From Paenibacillus sp. FSL H8-0079 (lineage in GTDB: Bacteria; Bacillota; Bacilli; Paenibacillales; Paenibacillaceae), in the NCBI RefSeq assembly GCF_037991315.1, contig NZ_CP150300.1, positions 6,076,001 to 6,140,000 on the forward strand: DNA of 64,000 nt, in the 5' to 3' direction. Both the position numbers and the translations under genes were made by a program. Below, one piece after another: positions 24,100 to 33,021 of the stretch (positions are counted from its first letter, which is position 1; the number at the start of each line of letters is the position of its first letter). The notes under the pieces are model-generated. The model saw only the letters and a program-made list of their open reading frames with translations. It had not been told where the DNA came from and searched no databases.

Positions 24100-25812
24100 A
24101 TGCTTCGCCGTTTCATGTCTTATTATCGTCCTTACAAAAGGCTCTTTATATTGGACTTTTCCTGTGCCATCGCCGCCGCGCTACTGGAGCTGGCCTTTCC
24201 ACTCGCTGTTAACCGGGTGGTCGATCAGCTGCTTCCAGCTGGCAATTGGTCCATGATCTTAGCGGCGTGTGTCGGGTTGCTCGGCATCTACCTGCTCAGT
24301 TCCTTTTTCCATTATGCCGTCACCTATTGGGGCCACAAGCTCGGCATTAACATCGAATCCGATATGCGGCGTGAACTGTTCCAGCGTGTACAGAAGCAGT
24401 CCTTCCGCTTCTTTGATAACAATAAGACCGGGCATCTGGTCTCCCGCATGACCAACGATCTGATGGATATTGGTGAGATCGCGCATCACGGACCGGAGGA
24501 CCTGTTCATTGCCCTCATGACACTCGCCGGAGCTTTCGGGATTATGCTGGGGATCAACTGGCAGCTCGCTGTGATGACGTTCATCATTGTACCGTTGATG
24601 ATCTACCTGTCACTGTATTTCAGTCGCAAAATGTCCAAGGCGTTCAAGCGCATGTTTGCGGATATCGCCGATTATAACGCACGGGTAGAGAACAATGTGA
24701 GCGGCATCCGTGTGGTACAAGCTTTTGCCAATGAAAAACATGAAGTAGGACGTTTCGTTGAGAACAACGAACGTTTCAGACTCACCAAACTAATCACCTA
24801 CCGGATTATGGCCTGGAACTCTTCACTCAGTTTTATTCTAATGAAATTTGTATCACTGTTTGTGCTGGTGTGTGGAACCTGGTTTGTTATTCAAGGAAGT
24901 ATGACTTACGGAGAATTCATCGCTTTTGTGATGCTGTCCAATGTATTCCTTGGACCGATCGAGAAGATTAACTCTGTCATCGAGACGTATCCCAAAGGCA
25001 TCGCCGGATTCAAACGTTACCTGGAGTTGCTTGAGGCTGTACCGGATGTAGAAGATACACCACAGGCAGAACCGATTCCGGATGTGAAAGGCGATATTGC
25101 CTTCCATAACGTTACCTTTTCTTATGGAGAACACAAACCTACGCTCTCTCAGGTCAATCTGGATATCCAGGCAGGCCAGACGGTTGCTCTGGTTGGACCT
25201 TCGGGCGGGGGTAAAACGACGTTATGCAGTATGATCCCACGTTTCTACGATGTGGATGCAGGACATATCTCCATCGATGGCATTCCGGTGAAGGATATGA
25301 CGCTGGAATCACTGCGCTCCCATATCGGGATTGTGCAGCAGGATATTTTCCTGTTTGACGGAACGATTCGTGAAAATATTGCATACGGCAAACTGAATGC
25401 TTCCGATGAAGAAATCTGGCAAGCCATTCGCCGGGCCCAACTGGAAGAGCTGGTGCAATCCCAGCCAGATGGGCTGGATACCATGATCGGTGAACGCGGC
25501 GTGAAATTGTCCGGCGGACAGAAGCAACGTCTGTCTATCGCCAGAATGATCCTGAAAAATCCACCAATTCTCATTCTGGATGAAGCTACCTCAGCACTCG
25601 ATACCGAGACAGAAGCTGCCATTCAACTGGCCTTGTCCGAGCTGGCTCAGGGCCGTACGACATTGGTGATTGCCCATCGACTGGCGACCATCAGACACGC
25701 CGATCGTATCGTGGTCGTAGAGAACGGCACCGTCGCTGAACAAGGAAGCCATGAAGAACTGCTCGCGCGTAAAGGCTCGTACAGCCGACTGCATCAAGCC
25801 CAGTTTGGTTAA
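24100..25812 (+). CDS. ABC exporter (fused permease-ATPase)
   Basis: 570 residues in the half-transporter layout: six-helix ABC_membrane domain (about 1-310), then the nucleotide-binding domain with Walker A GPSGGGKTT (about residue 367), Q-loop VQQDIFLFDG, signature LSGGQKQR, Walker B ILILDEATSALD and H-switch IAHR. It would work as a homodimer or with another half exporter. Placed 83 bp after a Fur-controlled siderophore-binding gene, it may export siderophore, but MsbA/LmrA-like multidrug export is equally possible by sequence. The ATG at 24100 has GAGGAGG eight bases upstream. Confidence 0.88.
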   Translation: MLRRFMSYYRPYKRLFILDFSCAIAAALLELAFPLAVNRVVDQLLPAGNWSMILAACVGLLGIYLLSSFFHYAVTYWGHKLGINIESDMRRELFQRVQKQSFRFFDNNKTGHLVSRMTNDLMDIGEIAHHGPEDLFIALMTLAGAFGIMLGINWQLAVMTFIIVPLMIYLSLYFSRKMSKAFKRMFADIADYNARVENNVSGIRVVQAFANEKHEVGRFVENNERFRLTKLITYRIMAWNSSLSFILMKFVSLFVLVCGTWFVIQGSMTYGEFIAFVMLSNVFLGPIEKINSVIETYPKGIAGFKRYLELLEAVPDVEDTPQAEPIPDVKGDIAFHNVTFSYGEHKPTLSQVNLDIQAGQTVALVGPSGGGKTTLCSMIPRFYDVDAGHISIDGIPVKDMTLESLRSHIGIVQQDIFLFDGTIRENIAYGKLNASDEEIWQAIRRAQLEELVQSQPDGLDTMIGERGVKLSGGQKQRLSIARMILKNPPILILDEATSALDTETEAAIQLALSELAQGRTTLVIAHRLATIRHADRIVVVENGTVAEQGSHEELLARKGSYSRLHQAQFG

Positions 25813-25862
25813 AGGCGGGGCTTAAACGCTATAAGTTCAATATATGAGTTGTACAAATAAGT

Positions 25863-25885
25863 CACAACAACAACAACAACAACAG
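25863..25885. repeat. CAA trinucleotide run
   Basis: About seven consecutive CAA units just before the terminator of the ABC exporter gene, in non-coding DNA. Confidence 0.8.
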
Positions 25886-25925
25886 AACAACCTTCCCTCT
25901 GTACTAGAGGTGAAGGTTGTTTTAT
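25886..25925 (+). terminator. Rho-independent terminator of the ABC exporter gene
   Basis: Stem AACAACCTTC (25886-25895) / GAAGGTTGTT (25912-25921), extended by CTCT/AGAG pairing inside, followed by TTTATATTTA. Confidence 0.8.
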
Positions 25926-25937
25926 ATTTACTATTCG

Positions 25938-26134
25938 TTATATAAATTGAACTACATATTTACACGAGAACGCAGAGGACAGAAATAACCTGAAGAAGCG
26001 GGAGCGTTCGCCTTTATCCCCGGATTTTACCCTTTGAAAAAGGAAATCCAAAAAATCTGGGGATAACAGCGATCAGAAGGTTGTTCTGTCATCGAAGTGG
26101 CAAGTGTAAATGGCGTTTAGTTCAATTTATATAA
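25938..26134 (-). repeat. Dispersed hairpin repeat, copy D (short form, inverted)
   Basis: 197 bp in reverse orientation, bounded by perfect 17-bp inverted repeats TTATATAAATTGAACTA (25938-25954) and TAGTTCAATTTATATAA (26118-26134). The right end abuts the stop codon (26135) of the convergent sugar-binding protein gene. The core is that of copy C, without the AGCTTTC module. It is the best-preserved end structure of the family in this window. Confidence 0.9.
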
Positions 26135-27421
26135 CTACCCATCCAAAATGGCATTCGCTCGCTCACGAAATTCCACCGCCGCCTGCTCAGGCGTAATTTT
26201 GCCAAACAACAGGAGATCATACAACTCACGTAGCACCGCAGTGACCTCAGGTGCACCTACAGGATCAGGCGGGTCCATCTGGCTGCTGTTATCGGCAACC
26301 CAATCGATATAATCAAACACCTGCGCCAGCTCCGGTTCAACCACCAGCTTCATCCGCTCTTTAACACTGGATGAGACAGGCACACCCCGCTCCCCTTTGA
26401 GCAGCAGATTGGCATCCAAATCATTCACAAAAAAGCTGATGAACTTGGCAGCTTCCTCCTTATGTCTGGAATTACCCGCCATGGAGAAAAACATGCCTGG
26501 CTTCAAGAACAATCCATCCTGGCTGTTTGGCCCAGGCATTGGGGAGATGGTTAATGTTTTGCCATAACGCTGAGCGGTGCTGATAAATTGGTTGGAATAC
26601 CCCCAGCTAAACAAAGCCTCTCCTAGATAAAACGGGTCGTTATCAGGCTGGCCAATATCTGATGTCCAGATATCCGGTGCAAAAATAAGCTTCTTCTCTG
26701 CGAGCTGCTGCATCCTGCCAAAGTAATCAATAAACAGCCCATCGTCTTCATAACCCAATCCCCTGCCATCCTCGGCATATAGCTTGGAACCATACTGTCT
26801 CAAGTAGTACGCAAAAAACTGTTCGGGCGTAAAATAGGTTCCCAAGTAGATGCCTTTCCCCAGCAATTGCTCGCCCATCCGATCAAAGTCCGCCCATGTC
26901 CACGTCTCCGTTGGCAATTCAATATCATTGGCCTTCAACACTTCCGGATCATAGATGCTAAGCATGGCGTTAACCCCTAAACTGAGTCCGTAGGTTTTTC
27001 CATCCAGGCTTCCACTCTCCAGCTGTTCTTTCTCAATATCTGTCGTGTCAATCAGCCCACTCTGCATGTACGGCGTCATATCCTCCAACAGTTGCAGCGA
27101 GCTGTACTGGGACAGATAGGAGATGTCCATCTGGATAATGTCGGGCAACGCATTGCCTGCTGCATGTGGGGCAAGTTTTCTCCAGTATTCGTTGAAACTG
27201 CTATATTCGTATTCAATGTTCACATGTGGATTCAACTTCTCATACATGTCGATAACGGCAATCGTTGCATTGTTGCGGAACTCCCCACCCCACCAAGCGA
27301 TTCGTAGCGTTATCGGCTCTTCATCCACAATCATGCCCGGCCTTTGATTCAGCTGGTTCACGCAGCCAGGAAGAGTCAGCATAAGACAGATCATGCCTAT
27401 CGTTCGCAATAATCTTCTCAC
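26135..27421 (-). CDS. Extracellular sugar-binding lipoprotein overlapping the kinase gene
   Basis: 428 residues. A short signal peptide ends at LMLTLPGC (lipobox), followed by a family 1 solute-binding fold (ITLRIAWWGGEFRNNATIAVIDMYEKLNPHVNIEYEYS, PDIIQMDISYLSQYSS, GVNAMLSIYDPEVLKANDIELPTETWTWADFDRM, FLKPGMFFSMAGNSRHKEEAAKFISFFVND). Its GTG start at 27421 overlaps the kinase stop as GTGA, so translation is coupled to the sensor kinase rather than to the permeases. It may therefore act as a ligand-presenting co-sensor, as XylFII does for LytS/YesN in clostridia, or as a second transporter receptor. Confidence 0.88.
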   Translation of the reverse strand: MRRLLRTIGMICLMLTLPGCVNQLNQRPGMIVDEEPITLRIAWWGGEFRNNATIAVIDMYEKLNPHVNIEYEYSSFNEYWRKLAPHAAGNALPDIIQMDISYLSQYSSLQLLEDMTPYMQSGLIDTTDIEKEQLESGSLDGKTYGLSLGVNAMLSIYDPEVLKANDIELPTETWTWADFDRMGEQLLGKGIYLGTYFTPEQFFAYYLRQYGSKLYAEDGRGLGYEDDGLFIDYFGRMQQLAEKKLIFAPDIWTSDIGQPDNDPFYLGEALFSWGYSNQFISTAQRYGKTLTISPMPGPNSQDGLFLKPGMFFSMAGNSRHKEEAAKFISFFVNDLDANLLLKGERGVPVSSSVKERMKLVVEPELAQVFDYIDWVADNSSQMDPPDPVGAPEVTAVLRELYDLLLFGKITPEQAAVEFRERANAILDG

Positions 27422-29175
27422 AGCCTCTCCTCCTTACCTGGTGATGGGGGTGGCAGCAATACCGTTACTCTCGTTCCAAGCCCTGGCTTGCTCTCCAGCA
27501 GTACATCATATTCTTCGCCAAAAGCCAGACGCACCCGCTCCCTGATATTCAGCAGGCCAATGCCTGTTCCTCTGGTTTTCACTTCTCCGCGAAGCACTTG
27601 CTCCACATATTCGGGCTCCATACCGGGACCGTGATCCTCCACGATAAGGGCCAGCTTGCCACCGGATATCTCGGCAGACACTCGAATGAGACATGATCCA
27701 ACCTGTGGTTCCAATCCGTATTGAATGGCATTTTCCAGCAGGGGCTGTAGGGTCAACTTGGGAATGGCACACCCCAGATAGTCAGCGGTCACATCCAAGC
27801 GGAAATCCAGTCGCTGCCGGAAACGGTAGGTTTGAATGGTGATGTAATGATTGACGATCTCCAGCTCTTCGGCAATGGTAATGATATTTTGCTTGAAGCT
27901 GATGGAGGAACGTAGCAAATATCCGAGTGATAGCACCATACTGGAGATTTGCTCCTGCCTGTTCTTTTTAGCGAGCCAATGGATTGAATCCAGCGCATTA
28001 TACAAAAAGTGGGGATTGATCTGCGCCTGAAGCGCCTTGAACTCGGTTTCCTTAATGACCAGCTGGCTTGCATAATTTTCTTTGATCAATGTATTAATAT
28101 GTGTAATCATCAGTCGATACGTACGTTGTAGTAACCCCAGTTCATCCATGTGCTGGTGTGTTGGAATGGACAGATTGGCATCTATGTTCTCCAGATCCCC
28201 ATACTGCACTTCTTTCATCTGACTGATGAGCTGCCTGATCGGCCTTGTCAGACTGCGTGCGAAGACCATGCCGAGCGCAAGCACGACCAGAATTGCGATA
28301 AGATAGATGACAATCAGTATATTTTTCAACCATATAATACGTTCAAAAATTTCATCGTAAGAGGCCATATTGTAATAAACCCAGCCGGTATAAGAGGATT
28401 TCTTCTGGGAAAGGAATATCTCCCTCCCATCCAGATTTTTGATCTCATATCCCCCACTGCCTGGAAGTGGATTCAGTCCGGCGGACACCGCTTCCGGAAG
28501 CTGCCGATAAGGATAGACAACATCACTGCCTGCTTTTAAAATAATGTCACTGTCCTGGCTGTCAATGCCCGCATACTCCTCAACGAGTCGCTCGATATTA
28601 ATACGCAAAAACAGTATGCCTACCGGTTCCAGGGTCATCGGTTCGTAGGCTCTCACCTGACGGACCATAACCAGCATCGGGTCATCGTCATCCGGGTATA
28701 ACCAGCGCACTGCACCATTGGCCTGCTCCGCAGCCGCAATCATCCGATCATATTTATCCTGGGATACGGTGAGTGTCTCGCCATATTTATTCACTCTTCC
28801 CCTGGAATCAATCAGATGAACGGACTGCACATAACGTGCAGCCCCACTGATATGCTCCCATAAACGATCCGTGATCTTCTTTCGTTCAATAAAGCTTGAA
28901 TATGCGCTATCGTCATCCAGCAACGACTTCAAGGCTCTTTGAATCTGCGTATCGGAGATCATGTTCAATGATAACGCTTCCAACTTCTGAAGTTCAACAT
29001 CTACTGTAGACGAAGAAAGGTTCAGAAGTCGGGACGACTTATCAAACAGCTGTTTGTCATACACCGAGTACGTATAATACAAGGACCCAAACGCCAGGAT
29101 GATGATAAACGCCATCATGAACATAATCATCAGAAACATTTTCATTTTGATGCTCAGTTTGCGGTAGGCTGTCAT
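27418..29175 (-). CDS. YesM-type sensor histidine kinase
   Basis: 585 residues: transmembrane helix (about 14-38), extracellular sensing region, second helix near 285-305 (IYLIAILVVLALGMVFARSL), HAMP (about 305-360), His_kinase block with LQAQINPHFLYN near residue 385, and HATPase_c (N-box LENAIQYG, G-box VEDHGPGM, G2 TGIGLLNIRERV). The ATG at 29175 has AAAGGAG ten bases upstream; a longer frame from 29199 would begin inside that site. It is the partner of the YesN-like regulator at 33-34.6 kb, with the transporter genes between them, and overlaps the following binding-protein gene. Confidence 0.93.
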   Translation of the reverse strand: MTAYRKLSIKMKMFLMIMFMMAFIIILAFGSLYYTYSVYDKQLFDKSSRLLNLSSSTVDVELQKLEALSLNMISDTQIQRALKSLLDDDSAYSSFIERKKITDRLWEHISGAARYVQSVHLIDSRGRVNKYGETLTVSQDKYDRMIAAAEQANGAVRWLYPDDDDPMLVMVRQVRAYEPMTLEPVGILFLRINIERLVEEYAGIDSQDSDIILKAGSDVVYPYRQLPEAVSAGLNPLPGSGGYEIKNLDGREIFLSQKKSSYTGWVYYNMASYDEIFERIIWLKNILIVIYLIAILVVLALGMVFARSLTRPIRQLISQMKEVQYGDLENIDANLSIPTHQHMDELGLLQRTYRLMITHINTLIKENYASQLVIKETEFKALQAQINPHFLYNALDSIHWLAKKNRQEQISSMVLSLGYLLRSSISFKQNIITIAEELEIVNHYITIQTYRFRQRLDFRLDVTADYLGCAIPKLTLQPLLENAIQYGLEPQVGSCLIRVSAEISGGKLALIVEDHGPGMEPEYVEQVLRGEVKTRGTGIGLLNIRERVRLAFGEEYDVLLESKPGLGTRVTVLLPPPSPGKEERL

Positions 29176-29267
29176 GACCAAAGCGCTCCTTTGAACCACG
29201 TGATACTACTAGGTATATCACATACAGGAAGGTTTTCCCAAAGTTTTAGCGCTCGATTTCTCACGTA

Positions 29268-30917
29268 TTATTTGGACTGATATCGATCATACGCAGCCTG
29301 ATGAACCTCAATCGCCCGGTCAATGTCCATGCTCTTGATTGTTTCGGCCATCTTGTCAAATTCGGTGATCGGTTTCTGTCCGCTAATAATGGCAGTCATC
29401 GTTTCATTCAAATACGTATTCACCTGGCTCATGATGGACGTACTTGTGGTCACCTCATCTGTTGACAAACGAATTGGAGGAAGCGTTAATGCTGAGCTTG
29501 CTTTCATCCATTCCGCATTCGCCGCACGTTGTCCGTCGTCAAATAATAAGGCATCCAGATAACGGCTATCCTGATTGATCGGACCGTCCATAATAGATAG
29601 GGCATAGGAAGCCAGTGCCTGGTCATACGTCAGACCGTTCGGATTATCAATGATGGTATCTGTGAATTTGACACCTTCCCCGTCACGAACATAGCTGTCA
29701 TTTTCGATACCAAAGTTGAACAGATCACTACCCTCTTCGCTATAGTTGTAGTCCATCCACTGAACAATATATTTCAATTTGTCTTCGTCTGCGGAAGCCG
29801 TAATGGCCTCACCATAAGTCAACACTTTAGCATCCAGATTAAATGTCGCATAGGACGTTCCATCCTGAGATACAGGCCACGGTACGCCGGTTACATTAAA
29901 GTTCGGGTCCGTATCTCTCATCAGATTGAAGTATTTCCCCATACCACTGAAAACACCGCCCTGATATGCGCCTGCCAGATTGCTGGTAACCTTATAATCA
30001 AATGCTTTACCGTCATTGGTCATGATCTCGGGATCAATCAGCCCTTCCTTGTACCACTTGGCCATGGTCTCCAAGAAATCACGGTAGCCCGGCTGAATCG
30101 GTCCGAATTCCACCTTGTCTCCATTCATCTGGAAGCCACCAATTACACCAAAGGCCGCGGCAAAATCATGGAGCTTGGTCAGGTTACCCGGTCCCCAGTT
30201 TCCCGTGAATGGTAGCTCATCAGGCTTGCCGTTGCCGTTGGGGTCCTGTTCCTTGAATGCCTTAAGCACCGTATACCACTCATCGATGTTGGTAGGTACC
30301 TTAAGGTTCAATGCATCAAGCCAATCCTGGCGCATAATTAAACCGGAAGTGGCATTCAGCTTCAATGCATCCAGCTTGAGCAGCGGGAACATATAGATCG
30401 TGCCATCGTCGAGTGCAATCTGTTTCTTCACATCCGGATCGGATTCAATAATCCGCTTTAAGTTAGGTGCATAACTGTCGATCAGTTCATTCAACCGGAT
30501 GATGCGGCCGTCTTTGATCATTTTTTCCGGTCCGCCAACGGCATCCGCCCAGTTATAATAAATGACGTCTGGAAGCTCCTTCGTGGAGATCAGCAGATTG
30601 AACTGGTCCCGCTGTTGTCCAAGCGGAGGATGTGTGAACTTCACTTGGATACCTGTCAGCTTCTCCTTTTCCTTATAAGCCGCCATATCGCCAAAATTGT
30701 TCAAGGAAGCTGTCAGTTTGGCATCATTGGCGCGCCAGTAATCAATGGTAAATGGCTCACTTGTAATCGGTAGCGGAATCTCGGTCAATGCCTGAACCGC
30801 AGGTTCTGTTCCCTCCGCTGGTTCTGCATTTTCTGGTTCATTATCTCCCGTACAGCCCGCCAGTAAAGACATGGTAAGTAGCGATGACAACAGGATGGAC
30901 CCCATTCTTTTTTTCAC
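29268..30917 (-). CDS. LplA-like solute-binding lipoprotein
   Basis: 549 residues, the size of the large LplA/YtcQ-type binding proteins. Signal peptide LLSSLLTMSLLAGC with lipobox; an acidic linker (DNEPENAEPAEGTEP) follows, then the binding domain (KFTHPPLGQQRDQFNLLISTKELPDVIYYNW; DPNGNGKPDELPFTG looks like a calcium-binding-type loop). The GTG at 30917 has GGAGG eight bases upstream; the longer ATG at 30932 itself contains that site and is less likely. It lies directly after two permease genes and forms an importer with them, energised by a shared MsmX-type ATPase encoded elsewhere. Probable substrates are polysaccharide fragments. Confidence 0.92.
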   Translation of the reverse strand: MKKRMGSILLSSLLTMSLLAGCTGDNEPENAEPAEGTEPAVQALTEIPLPITSEPFTIDYWRANDAKLTASLNNFGDMAAYKEKEKLTGIQVKFTHPPLGQQRDQFNLLISTKELPDVIYYNWADAVGGPEKMIKDGRIIRLNELIDSYAPNLKRIIESDPDVKKQIALDDGTIYMFPLLKLDALKLNATSGLIMRQDWLDALNLKVPTNIDEWYTVLKAFKEQDPNGNGKPDELPFTGNWGPGNLTKLHDFAAAFGVIGGFQMNGDKVEFGPIQPGYRDFLETMAKWYKEGLIDPEIMTNDGKAFDYKVTSNLAGAYQGGVFSGMGKYFNLMRDTDPNFNVTGVPWPVSQDGTSYATFNLDAKVLTYGEAITASADEDKLKYIVQWMDYNYSEEGSDLFNFGIENDSYVRDGEGVKFTDTIIDNPNGLTYDQALASYALSIMDGPINQDSRYLDALLFDDGQRAANAEWMKASSALTLPPIRLSTDEVTTSTSIMSQVNTYLNETMTAIISGQKPITEFDKMAETIKSMDIDRAIEVHQAAYDRYQSK

Positions 30918-30943
30918 GTAATTCGCCTCCATAGATTACATTT

Positions 30944-31813
30944 TTATTGTTTCACAGCGCCGATTAGAGCGCCCTGAACAAAATAACGTTGGATGAACGG
31001 ATATACCAGCATAATCGGCAGGGTAGAGATAATGATGGTTGCATATTTGATGTTCTCCCCAATGGCAAAGCCGGTATCGGCGCCCGCACCCATAGCCTCT
31101 GTACTGCTGCTGATCAGAATATCACGCATAATAATCTGGATTGGATACAGCTCCTGACTGCGCAGGTAGAGCATCGGTCCGACATAATCATTCCAATGGT
31201 CAACCGCATAATACAGCATCATGACCGCCAGGATTGGTTTTGACAAAGGCAGTACAATTCGGAACAAAATCAGAAAGTCATTGGCACCATCAAGCTTCGC
31301 CGATTCAATCAGACTGATCGGAATGCCTTCGAAGTTTGTTTTCATAATAAGGAAATAGAAGGTGCTGATGGCACCGGGAATAATAAGCGCAAAACGGGTA
31401 TCCACCATGCCCAGATTCTGAATGAGCAGAAAAGTTGGGATCATGCCCCCGCCGAAAAACATCGTGAACGTAATTAATTTCATCAACGTTTTTCTGCCCA
31501 TCAGATCACCACGTGATAACCCATAGGCAGCCAGCGAAGTCATGAGCAGATTGATGGCGGTACCCACCACAACATAGAACAAAGTGTTCATATATCCCGT
31601 ATAGATACGAGTATCCTGAAATACCGACTTGTACGCTCCCAGCTGGAAGCCTTCAGGAATGAGCATCAGTGACCGGGAACGCAACATCTGATCCGGGTCG
31701 CTGATTGAAGAATTGAACACGTACAGCATCGGGTAAAAGCATAAAACCATGATCACCAAGAGCAGCAGTGTATTGAATACATCAAAAATTCGTTCCCCTA
31801 TAGACTGTCTCAT
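30944..31813 (-). CDS. Carbohydrate ABC transporter permease (LplC-like)
   Basis: 289 residues with six predicted transmembrane helices and the EAA loop ESAKLDGANDFLILFRIVLPLSKP (about residues 185-208) that docks the ATPase. N-terminal IFDVFNTLLLLVIMVLCFYPMLYVFNSSIS and C-terminal RYFVQGALIGAVKQ are typical of LplC/YtcP proteins. It pairs with the permease encoded 15 bp upstream. Confidence 0.94.
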   Translation of the reverse strand: MRQSIGERIFDVFNTLLLLVIMVLCFYPMLYVFNSSISDPDQMLRSRSLMLIPEGFQLGAYKSVFQDTRIYTGYMNTLFYVVVGTAINLLMTSLAAYGLSRGDLMGRKTLMKLITFTMFFGGGMIPTFLLIQNLGMVDTRFALIIPGAISTFYFLIMKTNFEGIPISLIESAKLDGANDFLILFRIVLPLSKPILAVMMLYYAVDHWNDYVGPMLYLRSQELYPIQIIMRDILISSSTEAMGAGADTGFAIGENIKYATIIISTLPIMLVYPFIQRYFVQGALIGAVKQ

Positions 31814-31828
31814 CGCTTCACCTTCCGA

Positions 31829-32794
31829 TTACCATAGACTGGTTGAGTTAAGCTTTCTGCTGATCGCGTTCGCGATAATGAGCAGCGCGAAATTAATGAC
31901 GCCGTTAAATAGTCCGATGGCGGTTGAATACGTATAGTTTCCCTCCAAAATACCCGATCGATAGACAAAGGTGGATATGACATCCGATGTCTCATAGGTC
32001 GGTGCCGTTTGCATCAGCAATATTTTCTGAAAATCCGCGTTCATGACCGCCCCCATACGTAGAATTAACATGATCACAATCGTTGGCATAATGCCCGGCA
32101 GTGTAATATGTAACAGCTGTCTCCAGCGACCTGCGCCGTCAATTTTGGAAGCCTCATACAACTGAGGGTCAATACCACTTAGTGCTGCCAAAAAGATAAT
32201 CGAGGCCCAGCCTGCTCCCTGCCATATGTTGGACAGGATGTACATTGGACGGAACATATCTTTTTCCGCCAAAAACATAATTGGCTGCAGATCGAAAAAG
32301 TCACGAATGACGTTAAATAACCCACCGTCCAGAGATGAGAACGTTTTCAACATTCCAACCACGACGACAACCGAGATAAAATGCGGCATATAACTGATGG
32401 TCTGTACTGCACCTCTGAACCACTTCTTCCGGACTTCATTCAGCAGCAGTGCTAGTAGAATCGGAGCCGGGAAACCAAACACAATACTGTAAAAACTTAA
32501 AATCAGTGTGTTCTTAATCAGTCGCCAGAAATAATAACTTTCAAAAAACATGGTGAAATTGTCAAATCCGACCCATTCGCCTGCCAAGATTCCTTTGATC
32601 GGGTTGTAGGATTCCTGAAATGCCATCAGTAGCCCGTACATTGGCCCATAGCTGAAAATCAGATAGTAGGCTACCACAGGAACGAGCATCAGATAGACGT
32701 ATCTGTTGCGGACAAGTTCCTTTTTCACCGAACTCCATTTGCCAGCTGGCTTCAAACGCCCAGGTTCAATCCCCCGGCTTCGATTCAGCTCCAT
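31829..32794 (-). CDS. ABC transporter permease (LplB-like)
   Basis: 321 residues, six transmembrane helices, EAA loop EASKIDGAGRWRQLLHITLPGIMP (about residues 220-243). The N-terminus (KELVRNRYVYLMLVPVVAYYLIFSYGPMYGLLMAFQ) is typical of the LplB/YteP family. The ATG at 32794 has GGAGG eight bases upstream; an earlier GTG (32809) lacks a site. It is the first gene of the transporter block, about 228 bp downstream of the YesN gene, and probably has its own YesN-activated promoter. Confidence 0.94.
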   Translation of the reverse strand: MELNRSRGIEPGRLKPAGKWSSVKKELVRNRYVYLMLVPVVAYYLIFSYGPMYGLLMAFQESYNPIKGILAGEWVGFDNFTMFFESYYFWRLIKNTLILSFYSIVFGFPAPILLALLLNEVRKKWFRGAVQTISYMPHFISVVVVVGMLKTFSSLDGGLFNVIRDFFDLQPIMFLAEKDMFRPMYILSNIWQGAGWASIIFLAALSGIDPQLYEASKIDGAGRWRQLLHITLPGIMPTIVIMLILRMGAVMNADFQKILLMQTAPTYETSDVISTFVYRSGILEGNYTYSTAIGLFNGVINFALLIIANAISRKLNSTSLW

Positions 32795-32916
32795 CCACTC
32801 GCCCTCCACTCTCGGTATTGATTCACTAACATGACACTTCTAATGATAGAAGCGAGCACCATTTATTCCCATGTTCATTTCCGTTAAATGGATGTTCAAA
32901 ACCGAGTTCCGTCCGA

Positions 32917-32956
32917 CAAAAAAAGACCCTGCTGCCGATGAATGGCATACAGGGCA
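32917..32956 (-). terminator. Rho-independent terminator of the YesN gene
   Basis: Stem CCCTGCTGCC (32927-32936) / GGCATACAGGG (32944-32954), followed on the minus strand by a run of T. It separates the regulator transcript from the permease genes. Confidence 0.7.
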
Positions 32957-33021
32957 CGATCACAGATTAGATGTAGATCGGATATACAGGTTGCTATGCA
33001 GAAGCTGGTACCAACGCTGTC

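Noticed and set aside
25863..25885. CAA run as a phase-variation tract
   Set aside because: It is non-coding, seven units long and sits just before a terminator; no gene would be switched.
29200..29221. GTGATA-N10-TATCAC palindrome upstream of the second YesM gene as an operator
   Set aside because: Single occurrence with short arms; insufficient to separate from chance.
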